From positions 1,798,001-1,862,000 of the forward strand of contig NC_092662.1 of NCBI RefSeq assembly GCF_032118995.1: a stretch of DNA of 64,000 bases, given 5' to 3'. A program made the position numbers and the translations under genes. Below, piece by piece: positions 52,729-64,000 of the stretch; positions within the stretch are counted from its first letter, which is position 1, and each line of letters opens with the position of its first letter. The notes under the pieces were generated by a model. The model was not told the DNA's origin and searched no databases. It saw only the letters and a program-made list of their open reading frames with translations. This DNA is from Asterias amurensis. Its lineage: Eukaryota; Echinodermata; Asteroidea; Forcipulatida; Asteriidae.

Positions 52729-55700
52729 TCATACTAATGCCTCTCCCTGTCCATTATCGTCGTCATCGCCGAGTTGGAACCTTATCCTGCTCGTTGAGTT
52801 GCAACTTTGATTGACGAGCAAACGTTCCCTCTCTGGATTATTGTTTTTGTTTTCGTTCGAAACGTTGCTCTCCGATGACAGGATTCGCTGTCGTAAAATG
52901 GCTTCATCGAATCTGAAGAAAAAATGAAATACCAAAGTATAAAAATCAAAACTGGATAAAATTTACATTTAAAGAGGCTGTAAACCTTACTGTGTGGTAC
53001 CTAATAAACTATCCCTTCACTTTCCTTCCGACTGTGAAAAGGCACCAGATCAATACTGTATTGTCTTGTACCTACCAAACTTCCCATTAACTACCCTTCT
53101 ATTTATGACAAGGCACCTGACCAATCCTTTCTCGCCTGGAACCTACTGAGCTTCCCTTTAAAATACACTTGTGTTGATGAAGAGGCACCCACCTTACCCT
53201 GCATGGTCTGGTATCTACCATCCTTCTACTTCAGGCTGTGGCAGCTACTGCTCAGTCTGGTGCCAAGGGCAGTCTATGCTTTAACACATAATGACATGGT
53301 GACCAAGCTGCAGCCCTAGCCGCAAATTCAGAAACGGCCTTACTCTTTTGTGTTTATCAATTATGGCAAAGACGGACATGACCAGCCTCTACCTTATTCT
53401 TTCTTTGTGCTATTCACAAGGAACTCAACCATTTCTTTATAATGTCTGGTACCTACCTTACTTCCCCTTTACTCTCCTTGTGTTTGAGTAGAGGCACCTG
53501 GCCCTCGTCGTCCATCATGGCCTCCATACTCTTTGGATTCTCTTCTTCTTTCTCCTTGTCTGGTTTGATGGAGATGTCTCTCACGGCGCGGAACTGACCA
53601 CAATTATTCAGATGCTCGTTCTCAAGACGGAAGAAGTTCCAAACAAATCTCCTACATGGTGAGAAAAGAGGATATTCAGTAAATACACTCCCATCAGGTA
53701 TGGATCCAGACTTGATATTTGTTTAGGCGTTGGAATCTAATTTACCCACTTTCAGGGAAAGAAGGTACTGGAATGTTTGCTTGTAATCTCCCTTTTTCCC
53801 ATGTGTTATTGTGTAATCCCTGATCCCAGACCCATGTCCTTTTGACGTCTCATTCATTTATTAATTACTTAATCTCCCTCTTCCCACCTGAATGTAGTCT
53901 TTTGTGTTTCCAACCTCTTGTATTACACCAGCCCATTCCGTCAGCCCCCTTGTCTTTTTCTTCAATGTTCATCCCTTGGTTTTTTCTGTGTGAAAGCTGC
54001 CCATCTCTTTTCCTTTCTTTTTTCTTGACTTCTTTAGTTACACCATTATACCTGTTAATTATGTAATTACGACTGCTAGGGTCGAAATGTCTCGGCATGA
54101 TTTCATAATCCTTTTAAGAAGAAAATACTGCTCGGCCTAAAAATTTAGTCGGCCACCTAATGTAATTTGGGCTGCTAACCTGATTCTGCTAAGCAATACT
54201 AAAGTGATTTGTTTGTGCTTACAGGCTTTATGAATTTAGGCCAAGGCCATGAAGTATTTTTGTCATTTTCCATTTACACAATAGGTCCCTTTGGTTGGTA
54301 AGTAGTCTGCAGCAGCTATTTCTATTCTCATTGTTTTTCACTTTGATAAATTGTGAAACTCTTATGAAAAACGTATCGATTAAGTACATACCTGAAGACC
54401 TCTAGGGGCGCCAAAAGACTCAGCAAGATGTCTCCATGCACTAAATCTAACTGACCAATGGATACCGTGATTGTCCATGTGAAGCGCAGTAAAAAGTCCT
54501 CTATCATTCCAAAATAGTAATACTGTGGAGAGAAGGCGAAAAAAATATATCAACGTTACTTCAGAGACCAGCTTTCAAAACAGGTGTGTAGATTCACCTT
54601 TGACCTCAGTCATTTCACATAGAGATACGCAGTCAAATTCCACTGCGGACCTGACAGCAGTGATCGCTTGGGCATCTATGTCACTGCACATTTATCATAT
54701 TATTGTATCCAATGGAATCACTGGATCTAGCGGCAGGGACCTGTCTTTATCCTTGTGGATAAAGACAGGGGCCCAGTCTAGGGGTAATCCTTTTTCAGCC
54801 CAAAGAGTAGATGGGTCAACAGCCCAAATCAGTTAAGTATAACCCTCACCTCTCATAAAAAAATATATTAGAATAACAACTAACAAAATATAAATCATGA
54901 TCGAAAGCGAAGTTTGTTCATACCTTATCAGCGTAGACAATCTCTGATCTAAGTAGTTTATTCTCTGCAGATCGTTCCAGCAATCCCCAGTCCATTTTAA
55001 GATCCCACGTTAACGTGTAGCAAGAACTAATGAAGGCACTCATCACCCAGAAGTAAAAATACGGACTCAGATAAAAGGCTGAGTAATTTTCTAGAAACCA
55101 AGAAAAGAAATCCTCATATTGAAAATAAGGGCAAGTACCCAAGTGAGAAGGTTCAACAAAGATGTCGCAAATAGAGAAATAAATAAAAAAAATGACAATA
55201 GAAGAAAACAAACATTTTACGTAAGTATTGTTTGAAGCTTTGCATGGTGTGGAGAAATAAGAAGAAACTACAAATAACTAGTAAACTTGCGGGTACATCT
55301 CCTTTGAGTGAGTGTTGGCTCTGAAAAGAGCCGGTTGGTTCTCATTTTACCTGTTATAAGAAAGCTCAGTTGAGCCATAGCACCTTTGCTTATTTGGCGC
55401 TACATAAATCCAGTTATTATTAAGCTATGTATTTCGATAATTTACCTTTTGTGGAAGAAGCGATGGAGGCGAACACGACCACAAAGAAAGTCGTGGAATA
55501 CTTTCCAGCGTTAACAAGATGCGGGAAAGCCTTTCGAGTATCGCGGTACCTGCGTAAGCATTGCGCAAAGCGGAACCAGGCTGGAAGACAGGCCACTATT
55601 GCTCTTGCATAATACGAGTATGTGTTGCATTCGAATAAACCTGGAGGGAGATATAAGGTACCAGATTTTCAGATTATTCAAATCCAATATATACAGGAGT

Positions 55701-57604
55701 TTTTTTAGACTTACTTTGAAGAGAAATATTTCACAGAAAAAAGGTACGAACTTCATAATCATTGATTACGCCTTGCTTTTTGCTGCATGCTTTCTGAATC
55801 TCTCTCTCCCTATTCATGTATTTCCACTTCACTGCTTATGTTTAACTTGCCTCATCATGTGTGTGTTGTGTTGTCATTTAGATTTCAAGAAAGACTCTGC
55901 TAGGGTCTAAATGAAAGGGTCATTAACTATTTTGTTTTATTTACCATTGGTCCTTTTGGCTTGTAAATTCTATTTTCTCCACTTCATAATCAGTTAGCTT
56001 ACAGGCTAAAATTAGTTAATGATGTTCCTTGTTCTTGCAAATCTTGTATGTAAACCTTCAAGAAGAAATCACTACTCTTAATTACCACCTGATAAATATA
56101 CACAGACACAAGGATTTGTTGTTGTAGTGAACTCTGCCAAGAGTTAATTTATTCCGTACTCTGAATTCGGTGGTAAAACGCCAATTCATAATAATATAAG
56201 GGATTTCCCTTTATTTAATTCCATCCAGTGATATCCACACTCATAAAGAAGTATACCAGTTCCCATTATAATACACTTTGAGACCAATTCGCAAAGGGTC
56301 CCAATTCCTCACTTTGCGAACGGTAAATTTCCAATCCGCAAAGGTTCCCACTTCTCGGCGATTTGCCAAAGAAGGTACCAGACTAATTACAATTATTATA
56401 ATTAAATTATTATTATAAATTATTATAATTATAAATGCACTCATTGACTGGAGAAAACTCCGGGTCAATGAGGTTCCCACTTCCAGCGAGTTGCCAAGAA
56501 GGTACCAAATTAATCTACTTCTTTATATACAATCACATCATTTTATTACCACCATATTTATCCATATCAATTCACATAAATTAATTTACCACTTCCTCAC
56601 AGGCTACAATGCCTATTAGCTTCTTGTTTATAGGAACAACCTAAACTTACCGCTTTAAGTGTAAGTTGTAAGATTATCAGTCATATCAATCTGTACCACG
56701 TATTCCGTAATACCCTGACCCTTCCACTAACCCCAGGGAGGGAGGGAGGGAATTTTGCGAAACTATACAATCTATCTTAACTCCTCGGTGGCAGAATATT
56801 CAATGACGGTTCCCAGAAAGACAAGCACCCTTTCCCCAAATGCCTTGCTTTGGTTGGTTGAAAAGAACAATGGAACCACGTCTGAATGCGCCCTGACAAT
56901 CCCAATCGCTTATAGCCCCGACTGTGCAACCTGACTATAATTATGCATATTTCCTGGTGTTAAATCGGTTTACTGCGTTACGCATTAAACCCTATTACCA
57001 CCTGATAAATATACACAGACACAAGGATTTGTTGTTGTAGTGAACTCTGCCAAGAGTTAATTTATTCCGTACTCTGAATTCGGTGGTAAAACGCCAATTC
57101 ATAATAATATAAGGGATTTCCCTTTATTTAATTCCATCCAGTGATATCCACACTCATAAAGAAGTATACCAGTTCCCATTATAATACACTTTGAGACCAA
57201 TTCGCAAAGGGTCCCAATTCCTCACTTTGCGAACGGTAAATTTCCAATCCGCAAAGGTTCCCACTTCTCGGCGATTTGCCAAAGAAGGTACCAGACTAAT
57301 TACAATTATTATAATTAAATTATTATTATAAATTATTATAATTATAAATGCACTCATTGACTGGAGAAAACTCCGGGTCAATGAGGTTCCCACTTCCAGC
57401 GAGTTGCCAAGAAGGTACCAAATTAATCTACTTCTTTATATACAATCACATCATTTTATTACCACCATATTTATCCATATCAATTCACATAAATTAATTT
57501 ACCACTTCCTCACAGGCTACAATGCCTATTAGCTTCTTGTTTATAGGAACAACCTAAACTTACCGCCAAAGCAAATTTTGATATAAAAATTTGCCCAAAC
57601 ACCC

Positions 57605-57636
<32 letters not shown>

Positions 57637-60600
57637 GTAACAAAACTTTCTCCGAGTGTGAAGTGGAGAACCTCAACCCGTCTGATAAATTTTGATGGAA
57701 CCAAATGAATCATGTCTTGCCAGTACGCACCTTCCGGGTTAATGAGATGGGGTTGTTTTATAACAGGTGCGTTTTGCATCTCCCGAAGTATCTTCTTTGC
57801 ATACATATTTAAATCCCAAGTGCAGCGTTTTTCTGCCCTCCTTTAACTTTACCTTGATACTTCACCCTTAACAAAATGTCTGACCAAATTAACCGTGTGT
57901 TGGGTAGGATGTTCCTAATTACCTTGAGGCTCTCTTTACCCTATGTCTACTCTGTCCCGAATTTTCCTTCAAGATATCTTTGGTCCCTAGATATTACACT
58001 ATTGTCGTCGGGACCTCGCCTTTTGCCAGGTATCTCCTGAGCCTAGTACCAGCCGTCCAGGCGTGCCCCAGACACGTCTTTCCATGTCACTGTCCCACCA
58101 CTGTGTCGCTGCTGTGGCGAATGATACTGTCCCGGTACCCACGTTCTTGCTTCGGATTGATGAACATCTTTAGGCTCCCTTTTACCCTATGTGTTATCTG
58201 TCCCGAATTTTCCTTCAAGATATCTTTGGTCCTTAGATGTAACACTATTGTCGTCGGGACCTCGCCTTTTGCCGTATCACCTGAGCCTAGTCCCAGCCGT
58301 CCAGGCGTGCCCCAGACACGCCTTTGTCACTGTACCACCACTGTGCCGCTGCTGTGGCGAATGATACTGTCCCCGATAAACATCTGTATAAAAACAAATT
58401 CAAAGAAAAACAGCCTGGGTAATCTGTTCTGACCAATATTTTATCTTGTCAAAGTCTTGTATGTAGTTGAAAATGTTGTACACAATTTGTTAACAACCAA
58501 CTCAACATTCACCAATCTTGTAAATGATTATTTATCTTAAACAGCAATATGCTAATTAAAGAAGCGGTTGTCTACACTGCTTATTTATGACCTTGCTACA
58601 AGCTACCCCTTTTTAGACAATTGAAAACATTAAGTCTGGCCTAATGTAGGATTCAAGTGCTCCAGACTTCCATCTCCCCATACTTTTGATTTGTTCCTCC
58701 CGAACCCCAAACATATCCTGCAACTATGAACTGAAAAGGGTGTGGGGTTTACCTGATGGCCTTAATCCCTACTTTAAGATGTGATTAACTTGTCTGGCGG
58801 ACATAGGGTCCCCCTCAATGTACAAACGGTGAAGTATTGGCATTCCTGTCAATAGAAATGATTGAACTTTACCCACTTGATCCGTTTTTGAATATCTTAG
58901 AACTACTTGCAAATTCCCTTCCTGATTAAAGGAAATATCACCAATACGCAACGCCCGGGAATTTGCCATCGTGAGTTGTAAACTCACTCACCCTCAGAAT
59001 AACCGAAAAGGGCAACCAAGAATGCTGCTTTTAACAGCAGAGCTTCATATGCTGATTATACTTTAAACATTAACTATGCTACTTTAATAAAGGTCATATA
59101 GGTCAAATATGGTATGTCTGCAAGCTATGCTGCAACCGGATGAAGATGTCTGCAAGCTATGCTGCAACCGGAGCAACTGATTCCTTTTTAATCATTCATC
59201 TTCTCTTTTCATCTTCACACTCTTCTACGTTTGCATCGAACATTTTTGTCTTCACTGTAAAAATTACACCCTGTAATTGAACCTATTTTTAATCATGCAT
59301 CTTGTCATTTCATGTGTATGCTATGTTACATTTTAATCCAACATTATAATGGGTTACTTTTTGTAACCACTTTACGAATTGTTATCTTCACTGCCAATAA
59401 TTACACCCTGTAACTTGAATAAGTGGAGCACTCGATCATTTTTAATCATGCGTCTTCTCATCTCATGTACATACTCTGTACGTTTAGTCCCACATTATAA
59501 TGTTTGTTACTTTTTGTAACGACCGAATTTTCGTCTTCACTGACAATAATTACACCCTGTAACTTGAATAACCGGATCAACTGATAATTTTTAATCATGC
59601 GCCTTTGTTGTTCATATACGTAAGCTTTACGGTTTAGCCCGCCTCCATTGTTCGTTACATTTTGTACCGACATTTTTACGACACAACGTGTCATTGCCAT
59701 GGAACATCAGTGCTGTGTTGACCGCCAGATACGAAAAACCAACCGATATTGGAAACGTACACCTGATCTATGCAAATCAGCGCTTTCAGGTTCAAGCTAG
59801 TACTGACCTCCCTGCTAAGCTATGGAAGCTGCTACTGTTACCGATGATACTTAAACTATATAACGACTAAAAAAAGACTAAATTAACAAAGCTTTAATGT
59901 GTATATTGATAGCATAGCCAGATATTATCCTGGGTACCGCACCCAGTCCTATTCAATGTTCCCGCCAAACCATTGAACCGTGTAACTCTTTTATACTTAA
60001 CAAGTATAAAGCAGATTTATTCTAATTCGCCTCAGGACCCAACCGAATAATTCAATATTTTGCAGACTGGCGGTAAAAACTAACCAGACTGCTCAGCACT
60101 GGAAATGTAATGGAACATCTTGAATCTTGCCGAGGGTCCAAGCGTCTACAATCCTCATTCATCTTAGAAACAATGAAACTACCCGTGGGATCCTCCCATT
60201 TGTGCAATTTATGAACATATGAAATATAACTGCAAGCATAGAGAATCACACTGGATTCACCAACTCAAGACAGTCAAGCCCTTTGGACCAAACATAAACA
60301 CTGGTGTTAAATAACTTCCCGTTACCCCCACTTCACTTCTGCTTGAGAACTATAATGTTGTTTATATTCTGTAACTCAAGTATAAATTAATTTTTTAAAG
60401 TTGTCCTATATATTTGTTACTATAACTATCTCATGTAAGTAACCCCCCTTCTTTTTTCCACAGGTCCCTCATACCTATTTTTAATACCATCGTACTTTTG
60501 ATCTTGCTTTTCTCTATTAATTGACCATTGTTAATTGCATCATGATGCAACTTGTTCTCTAATTCTACCCTTTCATGTTTCCCTGCATTGTTAACGAACA

Positions 60601-63600
60601 ATGCATTTACCACTTTTATGGTCCAGTAATCCATCCTTTCATATGAAACCTCCTTTGTCCTCGCCACTCTACTCGTATTGGTTCATAGCCACCAATTGTT
60701 TCTGAAATAGAAACTTTGATTGGCTGTTATTTTCCCGCTTCTTTCTTTCCCGCTTCTTTCTTCATTTAATCCATTTCCCCTCTCTTTTTCTATGAATGGA
60801 TATGTATTTGTTTGTACTTGTTTTATGCCTCTGAACTAGGTCCGGTTTGGATCGAAAGCTAAGGCCATCTATACCACCCTATTCATTAAACATATGAAAT
60901 ACCAGATACGTATGTACAAATGGAAGAAGATGCAAAGGTCTTTAATTTTAATATTATGCAATAGGCTACCCCTTGATTTTTGGAAGCTGGCCATTTAGTG
61001 TCTAATAATGATCAATCATTCCGAAAGGTCATAATGAAACTTGGTATTGCCCTTCTATTCTTTATGTACACTTTGTTCTAGAGCTTGATTAACACATGGT
61101 GCTGTGACGTGCAATGCCCATAATTCATCGTCAATTATGCCCATGATCTAACTGGTGTTAATTGCTGCCTCATTCTAAAAGTGCGCCATCCCCCCTTATT
61201 GGACGAGCTGCTGCTCTCTGTGCGTACGATCTGACACTATTTCAATAATTCTATGTGTTCTATGGAGATGAGCTCGCAAATACACTGCTACATAAGTCAA
61301 AAAATGCAGAGGTCCATGTAATGTATAGAAGTAATTGGACGCCTGTGTTTATTATCTTTCCATATTATAAAATCCCCCTCGTTTACAGCCAGCAAGAAAT
61401 ATTGTGTCTTGACCGCTATTTGTACTAATATAGGGTCACTCTGCTTTATAAGATCACAGCGAAATCCACAAACTCGCTATGAATAATCTTAAAAATTTTA
61501 AGGTTAGCGGTAGGCTATTTGTACTACTATAGGGTCACTCTTCTTTATAAGATCACAGCAAAATCCACAAACTCGCTATGAATAATCTTAAAAATTTTAA
61601 GGTTAGCGGTTGGCCCTCGCCTAATTCGCTACGAACCGATATCAATGGATTAAAGGGAGTTGATGGTTAATTCATATGCTGCATGTTATCCGCCATCGGT
61701 ATGCTTCAAGAGCCCGCTGTGCAATCAATGGACCCCCACATGCAACTGTTCCCTACTGTAATTATTTTGCACCCTGCATTTGAAAGTTGGGCACCGCCCA
61801 GTTCTATTGAAGATGATGTCCCTCCTAACCTACTACATGCCCCATCCCTGTTATGTATGGAATACCCTGAATATTGACTAGAGTTTGCCAAGTTGTACAC
61901 TAAACTACTAGGCTTACTTATTCCTGATTGGCCTGACTGACACAAGCTCTGACTAACTTTCATATTAAACGGCAAGCTGCCAGAAAATTTTTATTGTCCG
62001 CCCTTTATTGTCCTTGTGTACCTGTACTCATGCTTTGAGAATGTTGGCCCGTTATACCCCGAGTTACGTGTAAAGGCCGTGAAATATCCTGACTATTAAT
62101 CTGTGGGATGTTCGCAATTATTGACCCTTTATAAATACTAGATGTTTGAAACCTTTCCGTATTCACGGTACTCGTGTTACCTACTAGCGTTACTGTTGGG
62201 GCTGTACTTGCCCCAGCATTAGGTCTGAAAATGTAGCGACTCACCCGATTGGCCCGGCTAGTAAGCCATCGGCTTCACCACTCTCTGTAGCCGCCCATCT
62301 TCGCCCTCCTCATCAGGTATCACTTGGATTTCTTCAATGCGGTTCCCACTTCCAGCGAGTTGCCAAGAAGGTACCGAATTTTGCGAAACTATACAATCTA
62401 TCTTAACTCCTCGGTGGCAGAATATTCAATGACGGTTCCCAGAAAGACAAGCACCCTTTCCCCAAATGCCTTGCTTTGGTTGGTTGAAAAGAACAATGGA
62501 ACCACGTCTGAATGCGCCCTGACAATCCCAATCGCTTATAGCCCCGACTGTGCAACCTGACTATAATTATGCATATTTCCTGGTGTTAAATCGGTTTACT
62601 GCGTTACGCATTAAACCCTATTATAATTTCTTTTCTAATTTATAAAATTAATTCTAAAATTTCAATGACTTACTAAACAGTTTAACTTACAGGTGTGGGT
62701 TAGCCAGCTAACTTCGCAGGCGTAAAAACAGATGAGAAACTCTAGGTCTAACAGCACCGTCGCTAAGCTATTAAGTTGATCGGCCAGCCAAAAGTCTGCA
62801 AAACCAACAGCGTGAAACGGCGCCACCAGTATATGCGTCTGAAATCAAACAAAATATTTGCATATTATTATTGAAGTCAATAACAAGAAGTCTCCCTAAT
62901 CCACTAAGGAAAATTAATAGCCCTATCTGATTTTCTACCTTTCGCCAAGATAGTAATTAATAAGCAGGACAGTTCTTTTCAGAACTGAGAAGTCTCCAAA
63001 ATTTAGAAAAGTACTCTGCGGTTATGGAGAAGTCTTCCGATTTCTGAAAAATCCATTCCACAGTATTTAGAATACACAGCAAGAAAAGTTCTAAAAAGAA
63101 CTAAATCTACCCAGCAAGTAGATACACATATGTTGTTACCGAAAACCAAATATATATTGATAACTCACCATGCAATATTGCAAATCCCATCTTTGATAAC
63201 TTACCGAGATTTTCAGGAGCCAAAATCTGGCTCTGTGGTTGAATGTCTTGATGGGGTTGATAAGGAATAGGAGCATAACACCAGCCAGGACCAGCGGGCT
63301 GATGTACCCAGAGACATTGGACAGTAAATTACAGAAGATGAAACCTAGAATGCTTAATGCCCAAAGGTCTGCAAAGAACATCGCCATCTAAAGTATTTAA
63401 AAAAAAAATAAAAGTCTGTTAAAAAAGAAGTTGTTGAAAAAGTAGAAATAGAAATGGGGGAAAGATTCAAGCACAGATTTAACAAGAAATATTGAGAAAT
63501 TCTGAAGTTGTCAACTTCACTTAAAGGTAGGGTCGCACCTTCTTTCGAGCAAGTAATCTTTTGGATAAAAATGAGACAGTTATGTGTCTAGGTCATTTTT

Positions 63601-63842
63601 AAAGTATGAGCCATGCTTAGCAGTTCTATAAAATCATCCTCACAATAATCTCACCTCAATAAAATCTTCATGTGAAAGATTATTCCTTGGGTCTAATTCA
63701 AAGATGAGTACATGATTAACGCCAGACTTTCTCCAGCCGTAGGTATTCAGCCCAAGCAAGAAGATGATTAAGATGATGAGAAACATCCCACGGTACATCT
63801 TCACGGCCGGCCAGAAGTCCTCCTTGATCGGGATGAAGATTC
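52729..63842 (-). CDS. XPR1: XPR1 phosphate exporter, 3' half (EXS domain)
   Basis: Minus-strand exons, 5' to 3': 63655-63842, 63205-63387, 62691-62838, 55446-55640, 54924-55090, 54392-54522, 53461-53651 and a probable terminal exon 52729-52912. The first seven join in phase. Diagnostic segments are [107 protein letters not shown] and [19 protein letters not shown], all from the transmembrane/EXS core of XPR1. The family exports inorganic phosphate across the plasma membrane and is gated by inositol pyrophosphates bound to the N-terminal SPX domain, which lies right of this window. The terminal exon frame is unresolved: splicing to the good acceptor at 52912 continues in a non-conserved frame that stops early, while the longer frame ([11 protein letters not shown]...[12 protein letters not shown]) needs another junction or a missing small exon. 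Confidence 0.93.
52990..53245. repeat. Diverged 70-bp tandem units copied from XPR1 exon/donor
   Basis: Three complete units and one partial unit (starting near 52996, 53067, 53137 and 53209) align with the 3' end of the XPR1 exon at 53446-53515, including the splice-donor area. The shared frame in plus orientation is GGTACCTAC...CTTCCC...AGGCACC. They lie in the last intron and look like decayed tandem duplications of that exon end. Confidence 0.65.
56081..56653. repeat. Direct repeat A, copy 1
   Basis: 573 bp repeated 913 bp downstream without visible change. Contains two diverged internal copies of GGTTCCCACTTC...GCCA(A)AGAAGGTACC (near 56342 and 56471) and AATTATTATAATT palindromes. Confidence 0.92.
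56750..56997. repeat. Direct repeat C, copy 1
   Basis: 248 bp, same sequence at 62376-62623. It overlaps the start of repeat A copy 2 by four bases (ATTA). Confidence 0.92.
56994..57566. repeat. Direct repeat A, copy 2
   Basis: Second copy of the 573-bp repeat, directly abutting repeat C copy 1; the C-A junction is the internal complementary region expected from a circular intermediate. Confidence 0.92.
57601..57636. repeat. C/T homopolymer tract
   Basis: A run of C followed by a run of about 24 T just inside the element core. Slippage-prone, so length is uncertain. Confidence 0.9.
57920..58378. repeat. Two tandem units of about 245 bp inside the element core
   Basis: AGGCTC(C/T)... at 57927 and 58172 start two diverged copies sharing ACTATTGTCGTCGGGACCTC, CCAGCCGTCCAGGCGTGCCC and GCTGCTGTGGCGAATGATAC. 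The second has several small deletions. Confidence 0.85.
58769..58987 (-). pseudogene. Tyrosine recombinase fragment
   Basis: 72-aa frame containing [35 protein letters not shown] and [18 protein letters not shown]. The R-x-x-D-I strand, the SKTDQ-G turn and the (Y/F)..G.P(L/M)(S/T)xxQ(V/F)..(I/V)L helix follow one another as in the catalytic half of eukaryotic tyrosine recombinases of DIRS, Ngaro and Crypton elements. The C-terminal catalytic H-x-x-R and Tyr are not present in this frame, so it is truncated. Family choice depends on the surrounding split direct repeats. Confidence 0.6.
59108..59172. repeat. Two tandem 31-bp units
   Basis: ATGTCTGCAAGCTATGCTGC followed by AACCGGA occurs twice in a row, at about 59113 and 59145. 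Confidence 0.85.
59185..59700. repeat. About four diverged tandem units of 100-170 bp
   Basis: Each unit carries TTTTTAATCATGC, a segment ending in TACGTTT or similar, GTTACTTTTTGTAAC and TTACACCCTGTAACTTGAAT. Units start near 59189, 59287, 59438 and 59588. Diverged, so older than the flanking A and C repeats. Confidence 0.8.
61415..61612. repeat. Two tandem 99-bp units
   Basis: GCTATTTGTACTA at 61415 and 61514 starts two near-identical copies including AAATCCACAAACTCGCTATG. Differences are a few substitutions. Confidence 0.9.
61706..62244 (-). other. Two short Ser/Thr/Asn-rich frames at the 5' end of the element core
   Basis: Minus-strand frames 62005-62244 and 61706-61975 encode low-complexity Ser/Gly/Thr/Gln-rich peptides in neighbouring frames. 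Their position just inside the 5' repeat fits the remains of a gag-like ORF1, but no motif supports it. I do not name a product. Confidence 0.25.
62376..62623. repeat. Direct repeat C, copy 2
   Basis: Outer copy of repeat C, preceded (62341-62375) by a 34-bp piece, GGTTCCCACTTCCAGCGAGT..., also found inside repeat A. It ends 67 bp from the XPR1 exon at 62691. Confidence 0.9.
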
Positions 63843-64000
63843 CTGCGGGGAGAAAAGTTTGTGGCCAGAAAATTTATTGCCAAGGGTCAAAGATGACAGA
63901 ATTGCAAGTGGGAAATATCTCTCAACAGCTGGTGGGTAGCCGTGTTACTCAGGTAATTGCAAAGATTGAAGAAGACTTGAAAAGGTCTTTTAGGAAAAGT

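Larger units (their letters stand above)
56081..62623 (-). mobile_element. DIRS/Ngaro-like element with split direct repeats, in XPR1 intron
   Basis: Two repeat pairs have constant offset and no differences that I could see: A at 56081-56653 and 56994-57566 (573 bp), and C at 56750-56997 and 62376-62623 (248 bp). On the minus strand the order is C, 4.8-kb core, A, C, 96-bp spacer, A. This is the A1-ORFs-B1-A2-B2 order of split direct repeats in Ngaro/PAT-type tyrosine-recombinase retrotransposons. The core holds a recombinase fragment on the same strand next to the internal repeat, where these elements encode it. I found no reverse transcriptase, so the copy is degenerate or non-autonomous. 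No clear target duplication at the ends, as expected for this order. A local duplication or assembly error is the main alternative. Confidence 0.6.

Noticed and set aside
56690-56735. A 33-bp XPR1 micro-exon (YYGIR) with a pyrimidine-rich acceptor inside the spacer of the repeat element
   Set aside because: It needed a GAG acceptor for the next exon. Extending that exon to the strong acceptor CTCCCTCCAG at 55641-55650 gives [15 protein letters not shown], which aligns residue for residue with the family and joins in phase to 62691-62838, so no extra exon is required.
60052-60667. Short minus-strand ORFs in the element core as a reverse transcriptase remnant
   Set aside because: No RT motif (such as YxDD or the QG/LPQG region) could be seen in any frame by eye.

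Overview
The window is animal nuclear DNA: intron-rich genes, GT-AG introns, and very repeat-rich intergenic and intronic sequence. The protein set (SCYL3, RPL5, CCDC18 and XPR1 orthologues) and the repeats (tRNA-like SINEs, fold-back MITEs, a REL-endonuclease retrotransposon, a tyrosine-recombinase element) fit an invertebrate deuterostome, most likely an echinoderm. That taxon is an inference; I recognised no species-specific sequence.

Layout. 1-6099 (+) holds the 3' two thirds of SCYL3, a pseudokinase with HEAT-like repeats; its 5' exons lie left of the window. 8546-14056 (-) is a complete seven-exon RPL5 (296 aa). Each of its six introns carries one paralogous C/D-box snoRNA with the same antisense element to the universally conserved GGUAAUUCCAGCU segment of 18S rRNA. 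RPL5 and CCDC18 start head to head from a compact intergenic region (about 14.1-14.4 kb) with NRF1-like, CCAAT and YY1-like motifs. 15846-35993 (+) is CCDC18, a long coiled-coil protein; 28 coding exons join in frame to 1,698 codons plus stop. 36-41.3 kb has no recognisable gene and is dominated by MITE-like and SINE-like repeats.

41.3-51.45 kb is a very long (TTA)n tract interrupted by one apparently intact non-LTR retrotransposon (minus strand). Its single 1,243-aa ORF has a Myb-like N-terminus, a reverse transcriptase with YMDD, a CCHC knuckle and a restriction-like endonuclease. Domain order plus the (TAA)n target match the R4/Dong group of REL retrotransposons. 52.7-64 kb (-) is the 3' half of XPR1, the SPX/EXS phosphate exporter; the N-terminal SPX exons lie to the right of the window. 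Its largest intron (55641-62690) contains a probable DIRS/Ngaro-type element: two pairs of visually identical repeats in split-direct-repeat order around a 4.8-kb core with a tyrosine-recombinase fragment.

The genes are not an operon. RPL5 and its snoRNAs serve ribosome production. CCDC18 is a centrosome/centriolar-satellite type coiled-coil protein, SCYL3 a trafficking/adhesion-associated pseudokinase and XPR1 a plasma-membrane phosphate exporter. RPL5-CCDC18 proximity is also seen in human 1p22.1, so this pair looks like conserved linkage. All exon limits were read by hand from splice signals, reading frame and remembered family sequences; no search was run.
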